DNA of 64,000 nucleotides from Symsagittifera roscoffensis (taxonomy: Eukaryota; Xenacoelomorpha; Acoela; Convolutidae), in NCBI RefSeq assembly GCF_963678635.1, contig NC_087065.1, positions 44,581,430-44,645,429 of the forward strand, given 5' to 3'. A program made the position numbers and the translations under genes. Shown piece by piece: positions 22,291 through 33,567 of this stretch. How positions within the stretch are numbered: the stretch's first letter is position 1; each line of letters starts with the position of its first letter. The notes under the pieces are model-generated. The model saw nothing but the letters and a program-made list of their open reading frames with translations. It ran no database searches and was not told the DNA's origin.

Positions 22291-24589
22291 TTTTCTACAT
22301 TTGCTGCTTTCTAAAAATTTTGTCGATTTATACCTAAGTCTCGTATACAACATGTCCTTAGCCATATGACATGATTAATCAATATTCATTTTTTTATCTC
22401 CCAAATCATTTTGAACCGCTAATTACGCATAAAAAAGAGATTTTTTCGGATCTTTTTGTTCGAGATGCATTACAACCACTTACTTGAAATTTTTAGTTTT
22501 TAAACGCTTAATTTCGAAAAAACGAAATTTTCGAACATTGATTCTTATCTGTAATTATGGCATAGAAAGACATTCAAAGTATTTTTGGCAATTTTTTTGA
22601 ATTTTGGGAAAAATTTACCATCTTAAAACTTTTCTTACAAGACAGTTGTAAGATAGCAGAAACTTCCCACAAATCTAATTAAAAGTTCTAGGATAGTGGT
22701 ACTTTTGATAGATGGTAAGCCCAGGCCGTTTTGACAATTTTGATTAAAAATATATTTGTTTAGATCTTAACATCTGATCTTGAATATCTGATCTTATGAC
22801 TAAATACTTGTCGTTGCTACGTTTCGCAGAGGATCTATGAATGAATTTTCAGCCCATCTAAGCATCCGTTGCTCTTATTTACCAAAATTCCAGACTCATG
22901 TATTTTGTTGAGCGAAGCTTTTTGTTGCGGCTTAAGGTCAGTTTTTTGCGTCGAGACATCTCACGTGGTACAACTATTGCAGCCGACAATGGTCAGGCTG
23001 ATGTAGACTTGAAGCTAGAGATGAAGAGAGAACTCGTCCTCTCACACTATCAATGCCATAGCTGGGGATCGATTACACAATCTGACTATCATAAATTAAG
23101 CGCCTTACCACTATGTTAAATGTCTCTTGCGGCAATTTCAGATAATTGAGTTAATTCTTTATAGGGGTGGCAATTCGTTACCAGGTACCCTAGGGCGGAT
23201 TCTTAAAGAAATCCGTACTGTATTATCCTTCCCCAAATTGAGTTAAAGGGAATAAAATGTTGATTTTTTGTGAAATAACTCTGAGTTTCGCCAGATTTAT
23301 TCAAATTCAAAGTTAATTCACATAAAGTTGCATATAAGTTGAAAAAACCAGTTTTATTTGTGCGTTTTTTTTGAAATGCTACTTTTTACAGAAATAGTTT
23401 TCAAAGTAAGTACGTGGCTACGGGGTAAATTCTACGGATGGTCACTTAGGGGGGAGATTGCCTAGTTAATGTTTCCTTCCTCCTCCTCATTCTGCATAAT
23501 TGTACTTGCAAATTTCCTCGAGAAATTTCTAATTGATGTTAGAGATGGCTTGAAGGTTAACTAGGCTGTTTCAACGTAACTTGTCTTCAAACTCTTTCTC
23601 CAAATTTTCGCTTAATGTAAGGGAACCCAATAACAACGTTGATTTTCTTGCTCTGAAAAACCAGAGAACAGGTAAATGTCAACCTTGTGACACCTTTTAT
23701 ACGTTGTGATTATCTAAAAACAAATAGTTTGGTTTTTAAAGTAGATAATGAACTCACTTGATTTTTTTTCAAAACTATTTCACTTAACTAGTCTTACACT
23801 ACCACCAACCGTTTTGGTAAGTGAGGGAAACAAAAGAGAGAAAAAGCACCTTCACTGTTGAACAAACACTGTCGTTTCAAAACAATTTCAAGCTAAGATT
23901 ATCGGATATGAAAACTTTCAGAATACAGGATGGAAAAGCCTCCAGGGCTGGCTTACAATGATAAAAGCAGCTATGCTTTTATTTTTTGTGAAACTTCAGC
24001 TCAGTGCAACTCTATGTATACAATTAAGCTTAAACAACTCGATCAAATGATTGTCTCCTGCTTTTAAGCCTCGAACAAAAAAATCATTTGACGTCATGTC
24101 AAATAATGTTATCATAACGAAGATAGGGCACAATGATTGAATACGAGACATATATCAGATAAATATGTGAGCTAAAAGCTTTCTTGGGGTTCAGTTTTTT
24201 TTAAATATATCTTTCAACTTTTCAAGAGCGTTCTAGTTATTAAATGAATCGGCCGAAGACATTTCAGCTAATTTTTAAATAAGTTAGATTCGGAAAAAAA
24301 ATAGATTTGGAAACTCTACCCTCTGTTGGCAAACTCGAAACACGTTTACTCGAAACACGTTAACGACTGTTAAATATTCAACTATTCAATATTTAAAGAA
24401 AAAACTCTAAATTTTGTTGTAAAGTTAATAATTATTCGCCAATTGAATTCATATTGCTAAATTGTCTGTGACTAATTTGACTGTAAACTTTTTGGCTGAA
24501 CTGTCTGATTTTTATATCGGCTGATTGTCTTTGGCTGAAATGTCTAGACACGTTATCAAAAAAATACAGTGCCGATTTGAATTATCCGG

Positions 24590-25150
24590 CCAACAGAAAA
24601 CTAAATTTGAAAATTTATATGCGTTCTTCTCAAATTGGGTTGAGATTAAATAAAAATTGAAGAGAACAAAAGTTGCTTTGATTTTTACCAAATATTTATA
24701 ATGCAGTTTAACTTGCAAGTTTCAGGGCCGAAATTTTACCACAAAATGGGCTGTTTTGGCTTCTCTCAGTTAATCAAAATCTCATCAGTCAATTGATGAG
24801 CAAGTTGTGTCAAAGCCAAAAATTAAGAAAAGTTTTACCACCAAAAACTTTTGTATGCGATTATATTTTTGTTTGATGGCAACAAAAAATCAGTTTTACT
24901 TCATAAAACTCCAACTCTTTGCTTGAAAACAAAATTTTAGCATTTGAGCAGTTTTTTGGAAGCTATATAACTTGCGTATCAATTGACTCAAGATTGACTC
25001 GCATTTTTGGGTAAGATGTTGACCCTGCTAATCGCAAAACTATTTGCACTATCTTAATCCTGATAAAAATCAAAGCAACTTTTTTTCTCTTCATTTTTGT
25101 TTCATCTCAATCTAATTGAAAAAAAAGCGGTTAATTTTTGAAGCTTTGTT
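24590..25150. repeat. Imperfect inverted repeat, arms about 90 bp or longer
   Basis: AATTGAAGAGAACAAAAGTTG, then CTTTGATTTTTACC near 24655-24690, is inverted as GATAAAAATCAAAGCAAC and TCTTCATTTTTGTTTCATC near 25062-25110. Weaker inverted similarity continues inward (GTCAATTGATGAGCAAGTT against AACTTGCGTATCAATTGAC). Confidence 0.6.
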
Positions 25151-25865
25151 CATTTTGTTGCTTGGTTTAAATCACCAATAGCGCATCACATTATATTAAC
25201 AAAGTTGGTTCAAAGTGATCAAACAAAAACCTATTGACTTTTGTATGAAAAAAAAAGTTTCTCAATTATGAATTTTTCTCCAGATTTTTTGATAAACCGT
25301 TTTTCTAGAAGACTGGAGTAACTTTTAACTTCTGAGATATTTTTTAGAAGTTTAAACAAATAATTTTAAAAGGCTTTGAAGACAGGTGCACTTATAAGAT
25401 TTTTTCGAAAAAGTCAATTTGAAATTCTTTTTAACTCTAAATCTAATAAATTACCGAGGAAAGGATTGAAAAGAGTCATCTTAAAAAAATGAAAAGCACA
25501 GGGAATTGGGCGGGCTTTACAAAAAACAATCGTCTGAAATGTTGCACGAAAAAGTTCTGATTTTCGCTCTATTTATTGCAACTTCTCAACAGTAATTCGC
25601 TTTTTGTACACCCGTTTTGTAGTTTTTTTGGATGAATGGAGCGTCCTGCATATAAAAAAAATGAAAAAAAAAATTATATTGGATTTTTGTGGTCTCAAGT
25701 TTTGTCAATATAAAGGATTCCCATGTAAATGCTCTGACAATAAAATTGGGCTAAAACTGAATTTAAATCCAGTTTTTACCCGCTAAATAATGTTTTATAA
25801 TTTATTTTATTTTTTTTTATGAAGATTCATATAACTAGTTGAAAAACGCAATTAAATTTTTTTTT

Positions 25866-26436
25866 TGTTCCGGCCACTTAAAATGAGAAAAAACTTTGTA
25901 TTTGGGAGTGTTTTAGCTTTTTTCCATGCAAAATCAGGTGCCACAAATAATGATTGGACTGGGTTGTGGGATAAATCTTTTTCAATTCCTTAACATTTTG
26001 ATTCAAATTACATATAAAAAATTCAGAAAAATTTTCCCAGTGTCGAAAAAAAATTTAAAACTTGGATTTTTTTACTTATTTCGGGCGAATAAATAGGCTT
26101 GCAATAGCTTATTTTAATTGCTTGAAAACTTAAAATTGCTTAATTTAAGCCGTAACAACATAGTTTTACTCGAGGAAAGTTTGTTTTTCAGTATTATAGG
26201 GCTTCTTTGGAATTAAAATCTTCAAAAATCCAAAACTGCAAAAAAAAAGAAACTTGAAAAATTTGGCTAATTTTTTGTTGATTTTTTTTGTTTTTCTAAT
26301 ATTTTTTTTAACAAAAATTGATTTTCAATTTGCTTATTTTACAAACACTGTCAAAAACTCTTGAGCTCTAGTTTTTCGTAAAGCTAAATGTTTGTTTAGA
26401 GGAATATTTTGTGCTATTTGCAACCGGCTATTCTTG
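25866..26436 (+). mobile_element. R3 element nested in R2
   Basis: Starts TTGTTCCGGCCACTTAAAATG within a T run and ends CAACCGGCTATTCTTG followed by TTTT. Interior blocks GCCACAAATAATGATTGGAC and GCTTAATTTAAGCCG match the copy at 3774. R2 sequence resumes immediately after, so the insertion is younger than this R2 copy. Confidence 0.7.
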
Positions 26437-26824
26437 TTTTCACTTTAATTTTGTTTTGCGTGCAGCAAAATTTTGCAAGATTTTGTGAATTTATCAAATT
26501 AGTAAGGCAGAAGTTCAGCAAGAGTATGGCCTACTCCATTTCTGAACCCAAACTTTCTCAAAATGCAAACTATTCTGGACTCTTTTTTCTTTCCCCCACC
26601 CACCTGCATTTTTTATAATTAAAATTACTGCTCACTTTTCCCAATTGTCATGAAAACTGACATGCAGATTAATTATGCCATGAAAACCATATTTGAGCTT
26701 CTTAATAAACCTTGTTTAACCACTCATTATACCATAAAATTGATGCTCGTGTGTGGTGGGTGAATGAAAAAGAGCCCTAAGCCGATAACTTCTCTCCCTT
26801 TGATGTTTGAATCTAACGTTTGAA

Positions 26825-27010
26825 TCACACCCCCACCAGAACCAACCCCAACTGAACCACCACCCCACAACACCACCTGAAGTACCCCCCCCCCCCCACA
26901 ACGTGAACCCACCACCCCCTCCCCCAGAACCCTCTCCCCTCCCCCAGTCTTCTGTTGGTTCTGTGGTTCAGGTAGGGGGGGGGGGGAGTTGGTTCAGGTG
27001 GGGAGTTGGA
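26825..27010. repeat. C-rich/G-rich inverted block inside R2
   Basis: About 120 bp with ACTGAACCACCACCCC-like units and runs up to 14 C, followed by TTGGTTCTGTGGTTCAGG and a run of about 12 G. The two sides are roughly complementary and could fold into a GC-rich hairpin. Pro-rich and Gly-rich frames across it are compositional. Confidence 0.6.
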
Positions 27011-27391
27011 TCAGGTTGGTTAAATCCAAGTAACAGTAACAGTAACAAAAATCAGAGTTCAGAGTTGGATAGAACAAAATTGAACCTGGACAACAAATAA
27101 CCAACTTTAGTTTAAAACGAACGTAGAAAACACTTAGTGTGCGTTGAAATTCACATTTCAATGAAGTGGAAAAAAAAAACAATTACAATAGAGTTTTATT
27201 GTTTTTATCTATAAAAGTGAAAAATAATCGATTATAACTGATTTCCATTGAAATTAAACGCTTCAATAAATAATCCATTTTTTAATTGGTTATATAATCG
27301 ATTATTTTTCCACTTTTATCCACAGAACTCCACAGCGGGATTTGAGAACTCAGGCAAACTGTGATTGACTTCGAGATTTTCATCCTATTAG

Positions 27392-27640
27392 ATGTCCAGG
27401 TTTTTTTCGAGGCTGTTCAAGTTGTTAGTCCGAGTTCTAGCTCGGCAGCTTGAGAAAAATCCAATAATGGAATGGAGTTTTTGGAATGTTTCACAATATT
27501 GGCGCGTCCTCCTCTCTAAAAAATACTCTGTTATAGCGCCTTTAGAGCGTTTTATGGTTGGTAGGCCAAAAGTGATGTTCATTGATAAAATCAAAACGCG
27601 TGATGACTCCAGGAAGCGTTTGACCCCCCACGCTCTTTAA
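27392..27640 (+). pseudogene. Possible C-terminal fragment of a reverse transcriptase
   Basis: An 82-codon frame whose later part contains VGRPKVMFIDKIK, which resembles the 'GRP-x-x-x-W/F-x-D-x-I' motif near the C terminus of several LINE reverse transcriptases. No catalytic domain lies upstream in any frame, so at most it is a short 3' fragment. The similarity is one motif read by eye; the frame could be fortuitous. Confidence 0.3.
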
Positions 27641-27660
27641 ATCCAACTTCATTTGTAGAC

Positions 27661-28344
27661 CTAATTAGTTGGACTAAACTTCAAGATGAGACGAATTAAT
27701 CAGGTAATCTGAAAAACGGAAATATTCAGCAACAAGATTACGTCAGCTTAATTTTGAACAAGACAAGACTCTAAAAATTCAAATGAAGAAACTCAAAAAA
27801 TTTTCGATTAAAAAACGTATAAAGTTCATTTTATTCATTTTGATTCGTATTCCAAAATTTTTTTCTTGAAAGTTTTGATTGAGAACTGCAATTTTGGAAT
27901 ACGTGTCACGGATGGATGTGTTTTAATACATTTCTAATTTTTAGGGACATCCTCAAATTGTAAGTGCAATTTCTGATCTGGGCGTTTTAGTCTTTTCCAA
28001 ACCTCTAACGTTGGGCTACCATCAGAACAATGAAAAGGATTTCAAAATATTAAGGAAATTTTTTCATCTTATAAAAAAATTGCGGATTTAATCTGCGTGC
28101 AGCAATTGTTGCTTCAAAAAACAATTATCCCAATCAAAAAACTAAACGTTGAAAGATTTTTTCACAACGCCCAATTTAGCTTTTTGAACTTGACCCTGTG
28201 GAAGTAATTGAAGCGGATTTTCTGTGAGATTTTTTATCAATTTATTTCTGTTCAAACTTAAAAGCTGCATGTCAGTCTAAAAAATTAGACTGCTGTCTGA
28301 ATTAAAGCAGAGCTTGGCGCTGTAGATCACCCTAGGTAGAAGCA
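27661..28344. other. AT-rich intergenic sequence
   Basis: No feature recognised. Confidence 0.35.
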
Positions 28345-28853
28345 ATAAGACTGCTTGTATATCAGGGCAAAGCCCTGAATGTTCCGACTGCTTTTGAGGC
28401 CAATTGAAAATTTTTTTTTGCTTGAAAAAATGACACATAATTGAGAAAAAAGAAGAAATGTGTTTTTCAATTTTTCTTCATTTTTATCTCCCACACGTTA
28501 TGCAAAACACTAAAGTTCTGTTCAGCGTCTCATATTTTAATAATTTGATTAAATTGCTGGCCTCAATTCAATTTGGAACGCATTAACTCGCTTCTTGTGC
28601 GTGTTATAAGTACGCAATATATATTGTACTTTAACTATCCCAAATTGGCTATATAAGCAATTTTCGAACGGCCGTAACTTTACGACAAATGATCACAGAT
28701 GAAATATCTTTTTAAATTTGAGCTTACGATAACAAAATCTCTCAGGTGTTAGAGAAAAATCTGTCAAAAACGCTTAGTTAACAGGTCGAAAATTGACAGA
28801 AAAAAACCCACACCAAGCATAAATGTTCCGCACTTTCTTCGAAAATCGAAAAA
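28345..28853 (-). mobile_element. R1 copy, near complete
   Basis: On plus starts AATAAGACTGCTTGTATATCA with hairpin CAGGGCAAAGCCCTG. The other end is weakly preserved (TTCTTCGAAAATCGAAAAAA), lacking a clear CGGAACAA. Confidence 0.65.
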
Positions 28854-28891
28854 ATTAAATCAATCTGTTTACATAGAAATTCAAAGGGCCT

Positions 28892-29370
28892 GTTGTTCCG
28901 ACTTATGAAGAAAACGGAAAATTTTTGCTTGGTGTATTTTTTTTATTCAGTCAATTTCTAGCGATCGAAATTATAGTTTTCAGCAAAAAGTTTTAATTCC
29001 ATATTTGCGATATCGACTCCCTAAAATCAATTTCAAAATATATTTTACCTCCAATCATTTTTTTGCAAAGTTTTGGGGGATTGAAAATTGCCAATTAGGC
29101 CATGCTCTGGACTAATTTATGCGCTCTTTGTAGATTTTATCCATAATCCTCAAAGCGTAACTCGAATTATTTAATGTGGCCAGTTATACCGCACAACTAA
29201 AATGTTCCCAATTGAATTGAGGCTAGCTAATCGTCGTAATATTTTTCACACTTGATCTTTGATCTTGTCCAAAACTTATAGTTTTTAAATATTTTCTTTT
29301 GCCAGGACAATTCGATATGGATAAAAGGGCAGTCGGAACATTCAAGTCTTTGCTCTGATACGAGCAGTTT
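28892..29370 (+). mobile_element. R1-subfamily B element, uninterrupted
   Basis: Starts TTGTTCCGACTTATGAAG and ends GGCAGTCGGAACATTCAAG with CGAGCAGTTT. It differs from R1 through the interior (CGATCGAAATTATAGTTTTC, AACTCGAATTATTTAATG) and serves as reference for the split copy at 8584-9602. The next R1 copy follows directly. Confidence 0.65.
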
Positions 29371-29877
29371 TGTTGTTCCAATTTTCCTAACAAAATTAAG
29401 GGAATATTTGTGCTCGGGGTGGGTTTTTTTCTTCAGACAAATTTCGACTTTTTAACTAATCATTTGTGACGGAATTTTTTTTTATATCACTCAAAAGTTA
29501 TCGTTGTCTTAAGCCTAAATTTGAAAAGATATTTCAACTGTGAAGTTAAGTTATGGGGATTTAAAGATAGCCGTTTTGGCCAATTTGAGACAATCAACGC
29601 GCGATATATTTTGTGCTATTAGTGTGTAAGCGGAGACTTAATCCATTTTAGAAATCGTTCCAAATTGGTTCAAGGTAGCTTATATACCATAATTGATTTG
29701 TTAATAGGAGCAAAATCTGTCACTGTGTACTTAAAATAGCGTGTGGAGGATGAGTTTCACAAAAAATCTTAAGTTAAAAAAATCGTTGTATTTTATTACA
29801 TTTTTTCATGTTATTACTGCTCCATAGATCTTAAAAGGCAGTCGGAACATTCAGGGCTTCGCCCTGATACGAGCAGC
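29371..29877 (+). mobile_element. R1 copy in tandem with subfamily B
   Basis: Starts TGTTGTTCCAATTTTCC, immediately after the previous element, and ends with an intact hairpin CAGGGCTTCGCCCTG and ATACGAGCAGCC. Head-to-tail junctions of this kind are common for rolling-circle elements. Confidence 0.75.
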
Positions 29878-32510
29878 CATGTTTCACTTTTACGCCGGCA
29901 CAAATATCAGTTGAGAAGAAACTCACTAAATAATTAGTTAGGTTTCGTACAAGAATAAATTTGATTGGTTTTGGCGGAATGGAGCTTTTGTGACACACCT
30001 TAATTAACACTTTGGAATCCATTTTCACTTTTTTACAAAGCTGAAATCGATTCTGAACGAAATGCTCTAGAGCCTAAGTACCAACGACTACAGATTCACA
30101 CCTAATTGATCAGCGATTTTCGCTTCAATGAAAAAAAAACTCTTTTGTTTTTGTATTTATCTTGGAAACTAAACTGGGACCTAAGCTTTAATAAAAAAAC
30201 TTTTAATTGAAAACCTTGTAAATTTAAGAAGAAAGTCGAATGAGTCCTTATGTTTTCTTTATGGTTCAGCTTCCCATTTAAAAAAGAAGATTTTTCATTT
30301 CACCTTTCGATGGCCGTAAGATTATGAACTCAAGCAAAGTAATTTCTAGATTCAATCCGTAATTACTTTTTTGTCTGAGTTGCTTGGTACGTATCAAATA
30401 TTTCGAACTTTCCCATTTCAAATTATTATAAAACTTCCTGTTTTATCTTTTCAATTGTAAAAGATAGCTCAATTTCATTTCGAATCCATATTGCCTTGAA
30501 AATTTTTATGTGTTTACGGGGTCAATTTAACACAACAAAAAATCCCTCCTCTCTCGCCGCAACAGTTTGAAGGTAGAATTCTATTAAGTGAGGGTTATTT
30601 CATTGATGCAGATTAAATTGACCGGAATTCTGGTTGATTAATTTTATATTTCAAATAATTCAGAGGCGTTACAAAAAGATGAAAGCCAGCTTTGTAGTAG
30701 TGTTTGTTGGTTCAGTGTATTTTTTTCATCCCTTAACTGAACTTCACTTTTATTTGAACAAAATAGTTGGAAACTATTAATAAGAAATGTGGAACAGAAT
30801 GCAAAATATGCGGGATGCCTAAAAATAGTGCCGCGTTACTTCATCGATTTTGCCACCGTTCGATCCAGCTTTACCCGTCTAAATCGTCACATCTGACACT
30901 TTTTGTCAATCGTCATTTCTTTCGTGTGATCTAAAATTTTGATCATTAGCCCATTGGGATACAAGTAAACGGCTACGTTGTTGGCAAAATGATAGCCCAG
31001 ACGTGGTCTGCAAGGATCAGTTTAGCCTTTTGTTCAAAGTCAATGCCAGCTTTTTCAAATTTTACCCCTGGTAAAGGCCAGGGTTGGTTCAATTAAATGT
31101 TCTGCCCTTTTTTGTAGGGTTTTGTCAAAAATGGTTTTTTTGTTAGGCGTATGTTGCTCGAAGATAGTGCATATTTCGCTCGACCTTAAGACGTCTCGTT
31201 GTCTAAATAGACCTATAAGGGCAGGTTCATACTTTTATCATAGAGTGAGATATCGCTTTTGATATTGAGGAGTACAGAACAAATATCAGTACAGGGATCT
31301 CTTTACCGCTATCATCCTTTTGCAAAAAGGGGGATATTCGTTTCTAGGTATAAAATTCTCATATGCTTAACTGTGGGTTAATTTCTTTATAGAGGAGGAT
31401 TTTCGATTTTCGTTAGTAGGTACCCGAGGGGGGAGGGGGGGGGGGGGGGCTAAACTTTAAAAGATCCCAGTACAGAGCTCAGAACTAACAAAAGAGACTC
31501 TAAATGGAAAACCAGCAAAAAAGTAACTATTTTGTGTATTTAATTTGAATTTGTTTAATACTGTTTTCTCTTAAGTTACAAATTTAAATACTGATCATCA
31601 AAATGGAGCAAAATCCTAAAAAAGCACTCGAGCCTTCTCTTCAAGTTTTCTCTGATATTCAAAAAAGTGAAAAGTCTTTGAAAAAGTCAAAAGAAAAAGT
31701 CAAAAAGTGAATAACTACCTTTAAAAAGCTGATAAGAAATTATAAAAACTAAAATTAACTGAAACAAACTGAAGTACGAATTTAATGGATAAAGCTGAAA
31801 TATACGGAACTTAATGGAAAAAAATTGAAATCACTTTTAGAAAACAGAAGTTTTTTCTATAATTAAATGCTCTTTTTTTCGTGGCTCAAACAAATTGTTT
31901 GCTGCAACGCTGCAAATAAGCCTCTGCTTAAAAAAAAGAAAAACAAAAATAATCCTATGTCAAATAGGATTTATGGAAAACAATGGCTTTTGTATTAGAT
32001 GTTATTATTATTATTAAAGTGGGAGACTTTCAGTACACCTATTGAAAAAAACTGGGACTTAAGTGCAATCTGCTTTTCATTGTTTTTTTATTTTTCAGGC
32101 GGATCCTTTCAAAAGTTAATCCTGTGTTTGCAATTTTCGACTGATTTTGGAGATAAAAAGGAAAAATACTGACAATCAGAAGCCGACTGCAGATTGCGAC
32201 GACGATAAGACATCGCTAATAATTTCGAAACCCTTGCCACCCAAAGTTCACTCGTTTGGTAGAGTTTTACGACGCCCGTTTTTAAGCAACCAACTTTTTT
32301 TTAAGCAACCAACTTTTAAAAATACAATATGAAAATTTGCTCTAAGTTTGCTGGGCTGAAGTCTTAGATCTGCTTCAGCTCAAAATGATTACATTTTTTT
32401 AAAACCCTGTTTTTCTAAATTCCTACATTACTGTATAAATTTTGGGCTCATTCAAAGAACCGATTGAACAATGTAACTGCTTAATTTCTTGTAAGGTTGG
32501 GCGCAATCTT
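29878..32510. other. AT-rich intergenic sequence
   Basis: No gene recognised. A run of about 16 G lies near 31430-31450, and several poly-A/poly-T runs occur. Confidence 0.35.
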
Positions 32511-32790
32511 TTGTTCCGACCATTTGTATTTGGTATTGCAGTTTTTTTTGTTTTCCACGCAAAATTAGGAAACCACAAATAATAATTGGAATGGGTCGAG
32601 TGATTTATCATTTAAAAGCCCTTTCAGTCTTGATTCGGGGGACATTAAAAAAAATTTTTTTTCACAGTGTCGAGAAAATCCGGCTCGAAACTTTTGATTT
32701 TTGTCTAATTTCGAACTAATATGGTGTGAGCGTGATGTAAGCTGAATTTACGCCGTGAAAACTTAGTTGTACTCAAAGGAGTAGAACAAA
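32511..32790 (+). repeat. R3 fragment
   Basis: Start of R3 intact (TTTTGTTCCGACCATTTG), with CCACAAATAATAATTGGAA and CGTGAAAACTTAGTTG in order. The 3' half, with the inverted motif and CTTG end, is missing. Confidence 0.6.
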
Positions 32791-33334
32791 GTTTCAAGAT
32801 GTTCTGTTTTGCACTGATGCGTGATCGTTTAATTTATTTTGAAAAAGTTTCGAGCTAAAACAGCCTTTTCGAAGGCATTAAGCAGTCCTAATCATCCCAA
32901 GTTTGCTATGTTGACAAATTTGAAACGCCTCTTAACTTTACATAAACGACTGAGGTGACTGAACACATGAATTTGCTATCGCACGCTATCAAAAATGTCT
33001 GTCTCAATTGCTGAATATTTCCGGAAAAACAGCAGGTAATCTGCTTCTTTCTTCAAATTCACAGGAAAAAACGAAATAAGACTCCCTAAGGTAGAAAATG
33101 TGCATTAGAAAGCAATAACGAGACACATCTGTAAAAACTGAGAAGAAATAATAGTAGGTTTGGACAGATTCATGTAGTTTGTTTTTCTACTTTTCTTCAT
33201 TTCTTCTTTCTTAACAGTTTTGTTCTCCTCTAATTGAAACATACATTAAACCAACAAGAATGCTCTTATCAGGCCGAAAAGGAATAACGTCATTCACTAG
33301 AAAATAGATTAATTCGTAACAGGCGACAACTCGT
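32791..33334. other. AT-rich intergenic sequence
   Basis: No feature recognised. Confidence 0.35.
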
Positions 33335-33415
33335 AATAAGATTACCCTTATCACGGCGAAGCCCTGAGTGCTTCGACTGCCTTTTAAGGCTATGGAGCAG
33401 TAAAAACATGAAAAA
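33335..33415 (-). mobile_element. R1 copy, hairpin-end half, split by LINE insertion
   Basis: Holds the hairpin end (CACGGCGAAGCCCTGAG, then CTTTTAAGGC, TATGGAGCAGTAA) and stops at ATGAAAAAAATAA, where the LINE 3' tail begins. The remaining R1 blocks, starting at exactly the next position of the consensus, are found at about 52301-52734, on the far side of the LINE. Confidence 0.7.
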
Positions 33416-33490
33416 AATAATGATAATCATAATAATAAAAAGTAATCATAAAAATCATAATAATAATCATAATAATACAATTGATTTAAA
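33416..33490. repeat. LINE 3' tail: ATT/ATG-type microsatellite and CG hairpin
   Basis: Read on minus, the LINE ends in CCCCGCTTTGCGGG (a hairpin) followed by imperfect ATTATTATG units. A short microsatellite tail, not poly(A), is usual for CR1/L2-type LINEs. Confidence 0.6.
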
Positions 33491-33567
33491 CCCGCAAAGC
33501 GGGGATTAGTTGCTCTTATTCATTGATAACAAAGTTAGTAAAACAAACTTAAAAACCATGACTCTGG

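Larger units (their letters stand above)
21097..25654. other. Long AT-rich stretch without recognised gene
   Basis: 4.5 kb with no convincing coding region, RNA gene or member of the main repeat families. Minor items: two 24-bp direct repeats around CGAGGCCAAGCTGTG near 22213-22290, related to the MITE end, and an imperfect inverted repeat at 24590-25150 described separately. Confidence 0.4.
25655..27335 (+). repeat. R2 element, copy b, interrupted by R3
   Basis: Same order of blocks as copy a: TTGGATTTTTGTGGTC; GAATTTAAATCCAGTTT; (R3 insertion 25866-26436); GCAAGATTTTGTGAATTTATC; a C-rich block with CTGAACCA units followed by a G-rich block with GGTTCAGG units (26825-27010), which together form an inverted arrangement; TAACCAACTTTAGTTTAAAACG; ATTATAATCG-type motifs at the end. 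Confidence 0.65.

Noticed and set aside
26807-27100. Pro-rich 97-codon plus frame and Gly-rich minus frames
   Set aside because: Compositional by-product of the C-rich/G-rich block of R2 copy b.
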